From: Xenopus tropicalis
Taxonomy: Eukaryota > Chordata > Amphibia > Anura > Pipidae
Assembly: GCF_000004195.4 (NCBI RefSeq)
Contig: NC_030679.2
Span: forward strand, 32,601,712 to 32,665,711
Direction of reading: 5' to 3'
Length of the DNA stretch: 64,000 nt
Shown here: in pieces, positions 36,330 through 49,834 of the stretch
How positions within the stretch are numbered: the stretch's first letter is position 1
Layout of the letters: every line of letters begins with the position of its first letter
Translations under genes and position numbers: made by a program
Notes under the pieces: model-generated
Databases searched by the model: none
Told to the model about the DNA's origin: nothing
The model's input: only the letters and a program-made list of their open reading frames with translations

Positions 36330-36760
36330 TTCACAGCACGGAGCCAGGTTCAAATCATTTTGGCCCCTGGCCTAACCCCTGATATGCCCAACTCTTAATA
36401 GCACTATCACCGGCTCCCTACACCAGTGGAGCCCCTCCTGCTGTGACAACACACTAATACCCCTCTACACTGCTACCCCCCTTTGTCCTGGGTAGGGCAG
36501 GTGGGAGCTGTTGAGGTAAAAGAGAACACTCCCTTCACTTCCTTCCTCTATTAACCCCTCGTGTCTCCACTTATCTGCACACCAACCCAGGAAACTACAA
36601 CACCTATAATCCCTAACACACTCTTCCAGTTCCCTCGTTCTTAGCTCTGTCACAACCCTATCTTTCCCAGCTCCTGGCTCACTCCCCACGAGCATTCTGG
36701 ATGAATGAAAACCATTATAGACATTCTCAATGATACTTTTGAAATTGATCTGGTAGCTCA
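36330..36760. other. C-rich unclassified segment
   Basis: CCCCT-rich sequence between two repeats, with no frame of interest; probably repeat-derived. Confidence 0.4.
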
Positions 36761-36794
36761 TTAAAAATGCGCTATATGCAAGATAGAGAAAGGA

Positions 36795-36965
36795 AAAGGT
36801 GGTGTACCGTGCTAGCCAGGCAAAAAGGGTAACAATTTTTGAAAAAGGAACTGAAATGTTCTGAAAGCTTGCTACTGTTATCTTAGTTAGCCAATAAAGG
36901 TATCACCTTTATACCACTTATACCACTTTTGTTAATTTTTTATTTCAAAAGGGTTACCCTGTAAC
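36795..36965. repeat. short repeat with GAAAGCTTGC and AATAAAGGTATCACC
   Basis: The stretch TTCTGAAAGCTTGC is followed by TTAGCCAATAAAGG and complementary ends (gggtaac / gttaccct). It has a layout like the hammerhead-like elements but no core boxes. Confidence 0.45.
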
Positions 36966-38073
36966 ATAATAGAGAAATACTGTAATTAGCACTTTTCACT
37001 TAGCACAGACAAAGAGAAAACGATTATAATGCATCAGCAAGGGTTAATATAGTTTCACTGTGTATAAAAGGAAAAGCGTTTCACTGAAATGAGTACTGGC
37101 TATATTTAGAATAAAGTTATATGCTCCATTGATAACATTTGACTTAGTTATTCCACAAGTCCCGTATGCTGGAAGAGCTATTCTTACAGAATATTTTCAG
37201 CTTAAAATAAATATAAAGGCAAGTACATTTTTCTGAAAAAGTTATACTTTCACGGAAGCTAAGAAGATATTTGCCGTCACTTGAATCGCATGCTACAATG
37301 GTTGTACTCTTTCAGCCCTGAGATTCTATTAAGACAAGTGTTTATTGAAGTTGCCTGTCTGCCAAAAAATCCATGTTACGCAAAATATATATCATGGGAA
37401 TTAGACGCTGGAGAAAGAAACAGGTGATAAAAGTTAAACTTTAATCTCTTGTTAATAGATGACTGGGGAATGCTTGTTTAATGCTTTCAATGATTCGCTG
37501 GCTTTTTTTGAAATGACTTACTGTATGCTAGGCAATAGCTTCTTCCCAACTTAGTTGAAGATTTAGTTTACAAAACACTCATAATACATCTAGCAAAATG
37601 ATAAAATAAATTGAACATCTCACATACCGTGACTTCTACAGTATATAATGTTATTAATCTGTTTAGTGAGAAGATAAGTATAACAAATCCTTTCAAGTGC
37701 AGCCAATAAACACAATGCATTTCAACCTCTACATGAGATAAAGTTGAAAGAACAAGTGTAGAGACAGAAACTAGCATAACCTAAAACAAACATAACAAAA
37801 GAGGGTATAGTGGTAATTCTTTTTGAACTGTGTAATACTTTGATAAAAGAGACAGAAAAAAATAATTTTTATTTAACCTTGCCATGAAATACCTTAGACT
37901 ACATCTCTCAACATGGTCCATCTCAGTCTGATGACCGATGCCAGGAGAGTGCTATTTGACTAAATACATAATGCCAACTATTAAATTTGGTGGAGGGAGA
38001 ATTGCAGCTTTGGGGATAAATTTTATGTTTTAGGTAAGTGACATTTATTGTTTGTTAGATTCCCTTGATGCCT

Positions 38074-38505
38074 TTAAAAGAGAAGGAAAGCCATTTTAGC
38101 ATTTTACTGCCAATAGATTCACCACATTTGCTTTACTATACCTGAGTACAGAGCCCTAGAAGCTCCCTCCTACAGCAGCTGCCATTTTAGCTTGGTCTTT
38201 GTAGCTTCCTGGTGCAGTTATAGCCATTGGAAGCTCAAATCATAGGGAGAGGGAAGTGAGGTCTTATGCATTCTTGCATCAGGAGAAGGGAGGGAGAGAG
38301 GAGAGAACTGAGCAAACTCGTACCCCAAACCTGAAGAAGCCCTGAACGAGAGTAAGTGTGATACAGAATAACATGTTCCCAAAAAAAGTAGACAAGAAAT
38401 CATGTGTTTCTTTTGATAGAGGACTTTCTGTGAATGCTTATGGCTGTATTTACATAGAACTTTCTGATAAAGCTTACTTAGTTTTTACCTTTCCTTCTCC
38501 TTTAA
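38074..38505. mobile_element. T2/Kolobok-like element
   Basis: TTAAAAGAGAAGGAAAG and CTTTCCTTCTCCTTTAA bounded by TTAA; about 430 bp, no coding. Confidence 0.8.
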
Positions 38506-38509
38506 GAGA

Positions 38510-41200
38510 GGCTTAGATTAGGCAAACTTAGGGCTGCAGTTAGTTTTAGCCCAGCACTTTACTAGGCATAACCACAGAACAGATATTTAGTTAATATAAG
38601 TAAAACAATGGGAAAAATGTAATAAATATTAAGTCCTAGGAATTAAATACATAGGTGCTAGATGGAGAGAATGAACATATCTAGTAAATGAAATAGTCCA
38701 TACACAGTCTATGTTTCTTAGTTTTGAAAAATGCCGTAGGCTTCACTCTTCTGTCCTTTCCTATATGAAACATTAAGAAGATCCTGCTCCTGCCACTAGC
38801 AAAAATGCAATAAAGTAATTTATTAAAGGTTTATGTAAACATGTACTGTTATTTATTTCCCCGTGTCAGTATTGTGGAAACTGTTGTCCCTTAGATTATA
38901 TTTCAATAGTTTTATATTGAGAAAAAAATTGCACTCAAAATATTGCAAATATTCCACCATACAGATCACCTTATGCATATGTAAATTTTACATGTTATCA
39001 CACAGTCCTATGGCACAACACATTTGCGAATGTCATTGGATCAGTTAAATCATAGCAAATTGTGAGAAAGAAGAAAAAAGGAAACAAAAAAAGGTAAGGA
39101 AAAAGAGGGGAAATAACGGAAAAAAACAGACATTTTTTGATATGCCACTAAGGAAAGATCTACTCTGCCAAAGATCTTTCAATAAGTTAAAGTATTTTGG
39201 TCAAAAGTATGTAAGACTGAATTCATGGGTCCCAAACTGCCAGGAATTTCTTTTGCTGGTCAAATAAGTTTTTCCTGGCCCTCAGATTATAATTACTTGT
39301 GTATTGCTTCCTTTTCACACATAGGACTTTTCCACATCTAAATACCTTTAGATTCCAACAAAAATTCCAACAAAAGCATTTCCCAAAACTACATGAAGAA
39401 AACCTAGTTAAACAAATAAAACAAAAATTATTATATTTGTTCATGTATTTATTGAAAAAACAATCCAGTAACATATCTGTGTAAGACAAAAGTAACGGAA
39501 TCCTTAGGATTATCATATAATTTGAAGGTGAAATCAGAGTCTGGTGTTTTCAGTCAGGTGTGACAATCAGGTGTGAGTTAGTGGCCAAACAAGTCCTTTC
39601 ACGTATCAAATGTGTTAATTGAGAAGGCTTTGGGGGTTTTAGTGGATAACAGACTTTGCAATTCTAGGCAGTATAAGTCAGTAATTGCTAATTAAGCAAA
39701 GAAGGTGCTATCTTGCATAAAAAGAGCATTGAGGGATGAAAGTATAATTTCAGCCTTTTTTAGATCTCTGGTAAAGCCACACCTTGAGTATGCAGTTTTT
39801 GATACTAGTCTTTAAGAATGATATTAAACAGTTGTAAAAGCTGTGCAGAGACATGCAACTAAATTGGTAATATTAATGAAAAGAATTAACTTAATGAGGA
39901 AACTATAAGGGATTGTTTTCTCTGGAGAAAAGGTGTCTGCAAGAGGACATGATAAATCTTTAAAAGTACATCAGAGGCCATTATAGACAGATAGTAGATA
40001 ATCCTTTTCCACTTGAGGAATAGAATTTTTACTTAATGCACAAATGGTTGTTTAGCTTAAGTGTGTTTGTGTGTGTGGCCAGGGGGTTCTACTGTATATG
40101 GTTGAAACTTTTATAGGCTAGCTTGGTCGCTTTCATAGAATAATAACAGACTAGTATAGCTTAATATATCTTTGTTTCCATCCACTTCATTGTGAATTGA
40201 TATTCATGTCAGTGAGTTGACATGACAATAGCTGATTAAACTATGAGCTGATCAAGATTGTAACAAAGTCTGTTGGTATTATGCCAAATAATAAATGCCT
40301 TGCATCTGAAAATATAATTCGATCCACATTCACACAAAGCTTTAGCAGTGTATTTTCTCTTTATAGTAATCTTCTTTTAAGCTTAAAACGATAGCTGTGC
40401 CAGCTCTATTTTTTTTTGAATCCCCTAAGGTATTCAGTTCTGTTTATATCACTAGGTCCTGGGAAACCCAACTTGACCGGTTCTATTGTAGGAATGCCCA
40501 GAAGATAAATATAAACGTATGTAAATATATTGATAAATGAGCTCCTTCAAGCAATTTCCTTCAGACATTATTTGTATGTAATATTCATTACTCATGTATA
40601 TCTATACTTTTCCTTGTTTATTGACTATTTTGTATTCTCATACAAGTTTGTATCATGTTTTTTTTTTTAATTTTTGGTGAAAATATAAGAGAGTTGCATG
40701 AGATAATAAAGTATATAATCAGTGCTTAGTGATATCATTCCTGTCATTTAATTCATTAAAACTTGGGTATTATAATAAATAAAGTACTCCCTGTTGAAAA
40801 GTATCAGCATATTAAAAGTTACCACAAAGTTCCATGACCCACTTGACCTTCAGCCTCATGCCTTGATATAGTCATGGAATGCCTCTGTGATTTATAATAT
40901 CCTTATATTTTACAATAGTGGGTACTTTATTCATTATATAAAAGCATGCATGTTTATTCCTTTATGAACTATTTTAGTACAATTTCAACCCCCTTTGCTT
41001 TGAATTATGTTTTACCTAAGTCCCAAGTCATTGATAAGAGTTTGGCTAAGCTGACAAGAGCTTGAATCCTAGCATTGTGCATTTAAACAAGGGTAGATGT
41101 GAGAGTAAATCCACAGAACGCACTCATGGCATAAGATCATGGCATAGTCTTTTATTCAGTACCATTGTCAGGATATATACTGTATATGGAGTGCTGGGGT
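38510..41200. other. intronic, no gene
   Basis: Nothing recognised beyond simple AT-rich sequence. Confidence 0.5.
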
Positions 41201-41231
41201 AATGTGTATAGTATATACAGTATATATATAT

Positions 41232-41274
41232 ATGTCCTGATGACGATCCTATATGGATCGAAACGCGTAGACAT
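41232..41274 (+). ncRNA. hammerhead-ribozyme-like motif B
   Basis: Stem I ATGTC (41232-41236) pairs perfectly with GACAT (41270-41274). Between them are CTGATGA (41237-41243), an extra C, stem II GATCC/GGATC with loop TATAT, GAAA (41260-41263), palindromic CGCG, and TA as cleavage-site nucleotides (after 41269). It is the best-paired copy. It follows a TA tract and is followed by another at 41333-41350. Confidence 0.65.
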
Positions 41275-41417
41275 TGTTGCGTAAATAAACTTTTTTCTTT
41301 TTTCAATACTGTGAGTGCTTTCTGAAGGAGAATATATATATATATATATACAAAAACAAAAGAGGAGCACACCCTATAAATAAAGCAAATGCCCTTGGTG
41401 CTGGTCAAACAATTTGG

Positions 41418-41748
<331 letters not shown>

Positions 41749-42416
41749 AGAAAGCAATTTGCTAGATGACACAAAATAAAATAAAAAATATTTTAATGGT
41801 GTACTGTACCAGGCAAAAACTCTATTTTGACATGTCCATTTCACCATTTTTATTGTGAATATAAATAAGGCTATTGATTTTTTTTTTTTATACTTTCTGC
41901 AATGCCTACCAAACCAAAGCTTTCACTGCTGAAAATGCACTTTTTGTAATGGCCATTTTAGAAAATAGATATTAGCCCTTTGCTTCCTGTCATTTTGATT
42001 AAGCTGCAGAAATGAATCTGTCTATTGATAAAATGTAATGAATAAATTCTACAAATTAAGCACATATCAGAGTTTGTAGGAGTTTATTTAAATGTTTATT
42101 GCTACAGTCCAAGATAAGAGCAGATTTTTAACTTTTACGCAAGATTTACAATGTCTGTCACTAAAACATAGTCCTGCATAATTAGCACAGAGTATGTCCA
42201 ATCAAAAATGATTTCTTTATCAATATAACCACTGACTTTCAGATATTTTCACATATGCCATCTGTAATAATTTACACTCACCCATCACAAAACAATGGTA
42301 GCATATGCTGAATTGCTTTAGCTTGATTCCCAAAGCTGTTTTGTAGATTTCAAGCGGTTGTGCTTGCCTTCAAAGTTCATCTGTAATAGCAAGTGCATAG
42401 GAGCTTTGCTTTAGCT

Positions 42417-42602
42417 CAGTGGTTCTCAACCTTCCTAATGCCGCAACCCTTTAATACAGTTCCTCATGTTTGGGTGATCACCAACAATAAAATGATTCCT
42501 AAGACCATCCGAAATATGTATTTTCTGATGGTCTTAGGCAACCCCTGTGAATGGGTTGTTCTACCCCCAAAGGGGTCCTGACCCACAGGTTGAGAACTGT
42601 TG
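42417..42602. mobile_element. SPIN/URR1-like hAT element, 186 bp
   Basis: Termini CAGTGGTTCTCAACC and GGTTGAGAACTGTTG lie between exact 8-bp duplications CTTTAGCT (42409-42416 and 42603-42610). The interior has the CTAAGACCATC...GATGGTCTTAGG inverted segment and CCCCAAAGGGGTC, which I associate with SPIN and rodent URR1 non-autonomous elements. Family name is from memory; the hAT class is shown directly. Confidence 0.85.
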
Positions 42603-42928
42603 CTTTAGCTCAAGCTCCATCTCAACTCCAGTGTTTGGGCAAGGCCTCTCTTTGCTCATTACAAGGTCAGTTAAGAAAACTTGCTGTATCGGCCATTTAG
42701 CCATAGTTGAGAGAATATCAAGGACAGCAGATATGTGTCTGCCCCAAATCTCTCCCTAATTTTCCTTCAAGCTAGTTTTGGAATAAAGTCATTTATATTG
42801 CTTGCTTCTTTTTACAAAGTGGCACAGTGCAGAGCATGGCTTCATTGCTAGCTGTCCCCTAATGGTCACCCTGCAGACTTTATGTTCATGCCTGAGTGCA
42901 GGATGACTTATTCTAACTAGTTTCTACT

Positions 42929-43121
42929 CAGGGTTGGCCCCAGCCCACTGCTGTCACTCCCCTTCACTCCAGCCTCCCTGCATCACTGTGAAGTATAAGG
43001 TATGCATGCGCGTGGCGGAGCTGGAGGTGAGTGAGCGGGAAGTCAGGGGCCCTTGAGGCACTGTGGGGGCCCTGGGGTAGCAGCCCCGGTCCTGGGCCTC
43101 TCACACCCCAGCCTGACCCTG
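42929..43121. mobile_element. probable hAT-type MITE, GC-rich, 193 bp
   Basis: Ends CAGGGTTGGCC and a partial complement GCCTGACCCTG; flanks TTTCTACT and TTTCTGCC share five bases, consistent with a decayed 8-bp duplication. GC content is far above the surroundings. Confidence 0.55.
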
Positions 43122-43341
43122 TTTCTGCCGGACCTCAGTGTACACCAGAGAGTTCTTATTACTGTTATTCTCTTTACAGGGCACCAGTCACGCTATGAAA
43201 CTATTCCAAATTCTTTTGTAATATGCTAGTCAGGAAAAATAAACTTTACTTACACTATAAAAATGATAGAAATCTTATTTCTATCAAGTTTTGGAATTCA
43301 CAACAACAGCAAACAGGCAGACACCATTTTGTGAACACTGT

Positions 43342-43402
43342 TATTAAGATAAGCTTTGCATCATATCTAGTTATTAAGATAAGCTTTGCAGTGATATCTA
43401 GG
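43342..43402. repeat. two tandem copies of a GATAAGCTTTGCA unit
   Basis: TTATTAAGATAAGCTTTGCA occurs twice, about 32 bp apart, each followed by ATATCTAG. Confidence 0.85.
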
Positions 43403-45233
43403 ATTTGCTCAATGGAAAGTGAAAGTAACTTCCTGCATTATCTCCATGCCTGAGACACAGAGGCGACCAGGTAATATATGATTGACATTTATAACAGGTA
43501 TGGATGTTTTAATTAAAAAAGGACTTATACAGCTTTTTATGTCTGGATGACAAGTCCCCTTTAAAACTCTTGTTAAAGTTAAATTTAAAAACAAAGATAA
43601 GCCTTTACGCTACCGTCAATTTTAGCAGAGCAATTCAGCAATGAAAATTCAACAAGCTTAAAAAATGTCCATCACCTTGGAGACTGAATAGAGGTTTTCA
43701 AGATACAATGCTAATTGCTTGCAGTGACAGACACACTCCATGCTGCTCTGCAAGTTTAATTTCACTAACAAATGACTCAATCTTCCTTGTCTATCACTTC
43801 AAGCGTTCAGCGTATTTGTTTTAGAGAGTATTTGTTCCTTCATATCTAAGTTTATACTGGGCGGCTGTTTTCTACCATGATAAATAAAGAGAGAATTCAT
43901 TCATAATACAAACATGACAAAAACAATGAGCATTTTGAATTTTATATATGTAGGGACACATTTTATAAAATGGGTTCTGATTAAAAAGTTGACTTTTACA
44001 TGCCTGCCAATGTGAATTGCCTTTACAGCAGATATTGTTTATATCTAGAAGTTGATGTCTCAGCTACTACATATGACTACAAATGCAGAGAATGCTGGGA
44101 GTTGTAGTTAACAACCAGTTATAAGTAGAGTTTTTAGAATGAATCAGTGATTGTATTTGTTCTGTTTACTAGATGTGCCAGGTCTAGAGAGAATAGCTAA
44201 ACTAGGCATAGACTTAAATACATATGAGCTTCCAAAAAAAATAAAGTATATAAGTTATATACATACAGTAAATACCCTACTGTTTCACAAATGACAGTAG
44301 ATGCACAGAACATAAGGGATATACTGTATATAATGTGTCCTTTTAACCTGTTATTTTCTTCTTTTGTATGGCAAAGTATTATAATAATAATTAGAACAAC
44401 CAAGAAAAGTTATTCAACCCCCACTTAAGGTATTCTTGTCATTGAATAAACATGACCTTTTTATTTTTACCTAAAATTAAAAGGGAACTCTGGTTAAAGA
44501 GCCCCACACAACACAGAAACCCTTAATATACCTATAATTGTAATCTGTTCCTTCAAAAAGTATGAATGAATACAATTTTTAAATGCTGAAATCCTGTTGC
44601 AAACCAGTACTTCTCTTTCTGCATCATTTGAAATCCTGGCAGGGAAGGAGGGACTAAAACACTGATGTTACAAATTCTAACAATTTCTCCCACAGCTTAC
44701 AGACAGCATGTAGGAATTACATGACCCACAATGCATTGCACTGTGATGTTCCTTTCCTTATTGACATCATGGGTTCAGGGAATTGTGGGATTTGGGGGAT
44801 GCAGGTTGAAGGCAGGCTGAGGACAGTCGACTATTGTTGCTATTGTCAAAGTAGTCAGCCAGATCAGAAGGAAAACAGAGGACCAGGCTTAGGTAACTGT
44901 TCCAAACCATATTATTACATCCTTTGCTTTTAGTTTGTTTTGACAGACAACAACCCCTATAAATAAAGCATATGAATATAGTTGGATATCCCCTGACATC
45001 ATCTCAGTGGGATTTGTGCAAAATAGGTTTAACTGTCACTGTGTATGTATATGGACTTTGACACTTTATTAATGGGATGCTTGGTTTTCTGACAAAGGAT
45101 TAAGGTTTGTAGTTTTTGAGGCACTTTACTAGAAGATGTTGGAATTGCTTATTTATAAAGCTCTTACAAATAACAGAGAAGTCAGAGCGATGTTGTGGTT
45201 GTTTTCAATGTTGAGATGTACTCTAAGGGGCAC
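43403..45233. other. intronic, no gene
   Basis: Includes GAATGCTGGGAGTTGTAGTT near 44090, an end often seen in vertebrate repeats; no full element resolved. Confidence 0.45.
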
Positions 45234-45236
45234 ATT

Positions 45237-45706
45237 TACTAACCCACGAACGGGCCGAATGCGTCCGATTGCGTTTTTTTCGTAATGATCGGTATTTTGC
45301 GTTTTTTTCGGAAATTATCGCGACTGTTTCGTTACCAATACGATTTGCGCGAAAAAACACGAGTTTTTCGTAGCCATTCCGAAAAGTTGCGCAAAATTTG
45401 GCGATTTTTTCGTAGCGTTAAAACTTGCGCAAAACATCGCGCCTTTTCGCACAAGTTTTAACGCTACGAAAAATCGCTAGATTTTGTGCAACTTTCGGAA
45501 TGGCTACGAAAAACTCGCGTTTTTTGCGCAAGTCGTAATGGCTACGAAAAACTCGCGTTTTTTCGCGCAAATCGTATTGGTAACGAAAAAGTTGCGATAA
45601 TTTCCGAAAAGTAGTAAAGGCGCCGAAAAAAAGTCGCAAAATGTTTGTTTTCCAATCGGAATTTTTCCAATTCGGATTCGAATTCGTGTCTTAGTAAATC
45701 AGCCCC
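45237..45706. mobile_element. Harbinger-like palindromic MITE
   Basis: GGGGCACATTTACTAA and TTAGTAAATCAGCCCC ends with TAA duplicated (45234-45236 and 45707-45709). The interior is a large imperfect palindrome rich in CGAAAAA and GCGCAA. Confidence 0.85.
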
Positions 45707-45715
45707 TAAGTATTG

Positions 45716-46256
45716 ATATGGGATCTGTTATACCGAAGACCATTATTCAGAAAGCTCCAAAGTATGCTAATGCAATGGCATGTAGTGTGCCATTTAAACA
45801 AGCAGGTTTTCATTTTTGACTAATTTGCTTTGAATATATCCATGCTGATGGCAAAACAATCCAATTTTATTATATTACTTTTGTTTAATAGCCTTATGGC
45901 ATGTTGGTAACATTACAGAAAGATCCCACCTGGTCCCATGCTTTTTCAATAATAACTTCCGTAATTATATATAAGTAAATTTCTGAATTATGGAAAGGTA
46001 ATTTTCTACAGATTCCATTTTAATCAACTAATTCAAAATTTTAAAGCATATTTGCTTTGCCTCTGTAATAATAAAACAATTCCTTGTACCTGATCCCAAC
46101 TAAGTCACAAAGTTGGAGGCAAAACAATCCAACTCAGTGATTTTTTTAGTAGACAAAGTATGAAGATATGAAGATCCAAATTACAGAAAGACCCCATTAT
46201 CCATACAAAAACCCAGGTCCCAAGCATTCTGGATAACAGGTCCCATGCCAGTATTT
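45716..46256. mobile_element. TA-flanked MITE, decayed and expanded
   Basis: GATATGGGATCTGTTATACC to GGTCCCATGCCAGTA; longer and more diverged than the other copies. Confidence 0.7.
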
Positions 46257-46259
46257 CAT

Positions 46260-48520
46260 TTCAGCAAATTTATGATGGCAGAGCACATACAGTATGCACA
46301 GTGATCAGATGTGTTTGGGCACCACTGGAATGGCATTTTTTACGATATGTCAAACAGGTAACCTGAGACTGACGGGATATTGCTGATATGAATAACAGAA
46401 AAAAATCCTTCTGAAATGTTCATATAGCAGTCTATCCCTCAGTGAGATGCTGAAGACCACATGATAAAAAAGCAGAGAATTAAGGGAGAGAACTCTGAAA
46501 AGTAGGATTTCTGTCGGCATTTATATCAATCCTAAGCTGATAAACTATGTTATTTTTAAGTCCTTCATTTGGCGACACACAAGGTTCCAAGCAATACTAG
46601 ATGTGTGGATCATTGCAAATACATGTGCTACATTCATTGAAGTCTTGTAAGTTAACAATTTAACCTTAGCCTGTGTGTCAGCTGGTTTTTACAAGTACAA
46701 CTGTTGTTATTAATATAGCCAACTTGCCCAAATATTGCTCCATGAACTGATGGGTATAATAAAAAAAAATAAAAATGACTAGAAACAGTAAGCACCAAAT
46801 CTGGACCTTTATTCCCTTTAATTAATATGAACAACCTTCCAATTCAGTGTCAACTTCAGTGCCAGATAACTTTCAGGCAAGTCTAAAATGTTGCTGACTC
46901 TCTATTCTGTTTTCTGCATGACAAGTTCTATTAAAGGCACCAAGGGCAGACACTTGGGGAGAGCACAGCCCAGACCTCACAAGGAGGCTTGTGTAACAGG
47001 TATACTGAAATGGAAAATGGTCAGTAGTCCCAAAACATGGATTAAGTATAGCCAGGTTTAGCCTGAAGGGTTTTACTAAGAAAGGGAAGCAGGGTGCATG
47101 GTGAAATAATTAGTTGGCCTAATCGATTCAATGTTGAAAATGGCATCCTAGTTAGTGTGCTAGAATGGTTGCCAATTTATCTTTGGCCTTCCTATTTAGG
47201 ATTTAAGGCTGGATGGATTCCACTCAGGGAAGTTTACAATACTGTCAAGCACAGTGTAAATTTTCTTGCTGTTTCACTAATTTTATGGTGAAGCAAAACG
47301 GGACAGATTCGCTCATCACTAGTTGTAAGTATTCTGTTTGAGGGTCTATGGGAATATATATAAGGTTTAGTATTTTAGATAAGGGATTCCAAAACCAATT
47401 AGATGGGTTCAGTCTAACTATGCAATTAACAGAAGCACATGTGATTTGTATGCAGTGCTTCAGGGAATAGACGCATGCAACAACTCACCCATCTAATTCA
47501 TCATAGTTTTCTATGATTTAAGGCAAATTTAAAGGACTTGGGTTTTTCAAATGAAGAGTATAGTAGCCACTCATTCAGAAGCTACAGAAGGAGCAAGATG
47601 GTGATCGAGGGAGGAACCCATAAAAAGATTAGTAGGTTATTATAGTTATTATTTATTTATGTATATTCATTAAGTAGCAGCATATTCTGCAGTGCTTAAC
47701 AATAGAAAGGTTTATTTATTACTGTATATGGGTCAATAGACTGAGAATGTCTGTGAGGTCAACCAAGGTTAAAAATTGGATAAGTGTGAAGGGGGGTGTA
47801 TATCATGTTCATTATTTCAGGTTTATTGGACAATTTCTTTTCTTTAAAGGTTAGTTCCATTGTTTTACTTGGTCTGTGGGTCCTTATCATAAGAGTCTTC
47901 AGAAGAGTTTGTTTAGGAGCCTTAGCACTTCTCTTTGCTTGTATTTACTTTTTTCAGCCATAAAAGAATTAGTATGGTTGGGCATTGTGATGGTGAGCAG
48001 GCCTGGCAGGTGTGCAGTTCGGTGGAAGTGAGGATTGTCAGATTCTTTCACTCCCACCTGAGGAAACCTATGTTCAAACATAGGCCTTGCCCAAATTGTT
48101 CATAATAGTTTTTTCTCCCGTTGATAATAGTTTTTTCCCCCACTGGACATAGGGGCTACAGCTCAAACCAGGACACAGACCATTATTTCTCGTCCACCAA
48201 ACATTTGACATGCACTTGGGCAGTCAGTGTTCTCCTGACATTGACAAGCCCAGATTGCCATCAAACAACCAAACAGAGAAGTGCTATCCATTTTTTAAAT
48301 CCAAAATGCTGTGACCTACATCCTATTTCAGCCAATACTTTGCATTTAACATGGAGATTCTTGCTTGTGTGCAGCTGCTCAACCATAAAAATCCAATTCT
48401 CGTGATGAATAGCCTTCTCCTAATGTTGCTTCCAGGCAAAGCTTGGACCTCAGTAATGAGCGTTCCATAGAGGGTGTTAATTTGGAAATACAGTATAAGA
48501 GTCATTTACCGATGCACTTT
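46260..48520. other. intronic, no gene
   Basis: Repeat-like CATATTCTGCAGTGCTTAAC near 47690 and the MITE end at 47285; otherwise nothing. Confidence 0.45.
47285..47321 (+). mobile_element. right-end fragment of a TAGTGATG-family MITE
   Basis: ATGGTGAAGCAAAACGGGAC leads into ATTCGCTCATCACTA. No left end is seen. Confidence 0.6.
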
Positions 48521-48522
48521 TA

Positions 48523-48851
48523 AGAGGTATGGGATCCCCTATACGAAAACCCGTTATCCAGAAAGTTCCGAATTACGGAAAGGCCATCTCCCATAGACTC
48601 CATTATAAACAAATATCTCTAATTTTTTAAAATGATTTCCTTTTTCTCTGTAATAATAAAACAGTACCTGTACTTGATCCCAACTAAGATATAATTACCC
48701 CTTATTGGGGGCAGAACAATCCTATTGGCTTTATTCAAGATTTAAATGATTTTTAGCAGACTTAAGTTATGGAGATCCAAATTATGGAAAGATCCCTTAT
48801 CCGGAAAATCCCAGGTCCCGAGCATTCTGGATAACAGGTCCCATACCTGTA
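48523..48851. mobile_element. TA-flanked MITE, full length
   Basis: AGAGGTATGGGATCCCC to GGTCCCATACCTGTA. Confidence 0.88.
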
Positions 48852-49642
48852 CTTGCATTTAAAAACACTCCTGCAAATGGTTTCAACCATCTTGTCTCTT
48901 CTGCTGTGCAGCTGCACCAATTGGTGCTGGGGAACCCTTGAGTTACCCTGGTGATAACTTCTGTAGTTTTCTTTTATAGTTTAAACCATAACCTGTAGAA
49001 CTGTTACAGACAAAGAAAAAAATAGTTTGTTTGTTTTTAAATTATTATTTTAAGAGTCATTCATGCACTGAGCTTGTTTATAATATTGTTTTTGTTTCCA
49101 GTACCAGCTTTACAGAATGAAGTTTCTACATGTTCTTTGAAAATGCTAAAGCGTAATATTGCCCTGCGGAGTTGCAAAAGTTTGAAATATTGATTATTTT
49201 TTCCTCCAATTTCGTGGTCTAGTTGCTACCCCGAGGCAGTGTGTATATACATAAGAGGGGTGTATGCTTCCATGTAGATTGTAAATGCTCAATTCCTTTA
49301 GTACAATTTAAAGCACTTATTTTTAACTGCTAAAAAGAAGCAAGTCTGCAGTCAACTACAAGACAGGATAATGAACACAATAATAAAAGAAAATACAAAA
49401 ATCTGTACACGCACACGAAAATATGAAAACATTGGCCACCACTGGTTGGAGAGGTAGTCGCAAAATATAAATATGATGCTTGTAAATAAAATGAGCCCGT
49501 GCAGTATATTTCAACTTTTATAAAACTATAATTACAGTAAAAATATATTTCATGTTTTCTGTGTTCATATAAACTAACTGCTGTCTCTCATAAAGGGAAT
49601 TGTTTTGTGTTGGCAAAGATTTAGATAAAGGGCAGTGAGTTA

Positions 49643-49735
49643 TACAGGTATGGGACCTGTTATCCAGAATGGTCAGGACCTGGGATTTTCCGGATAAGTA
49701 GTGTTTTTATACTTTGGATCGCCATACTTTAAAAG
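49643..49735 (+). mobile_element. TA-flanked MITE, left fragment
   Basis: TACAGGTATGGGACCTG through TTTTCCGGATAAG; then unrelated repeat sequence. Confidence 0.75.
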
Positions 49736-49834
49736 GGGGCCATTTACTAGCGGGTATTTTTTATTCCCCGATCCAGATATTTTTTTAGTGCTAAATGTCC
49801 CTGGAAAAAAAGTTGTGATTTTTTTCGAGATTTA

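Noticed and set aside
37924..37960. Another CTGATGA at 37931-37937
   Set aside because: No following hairpin and GAAA at the right distance and no stem I complementarity, so not counted as hammerhead-like.
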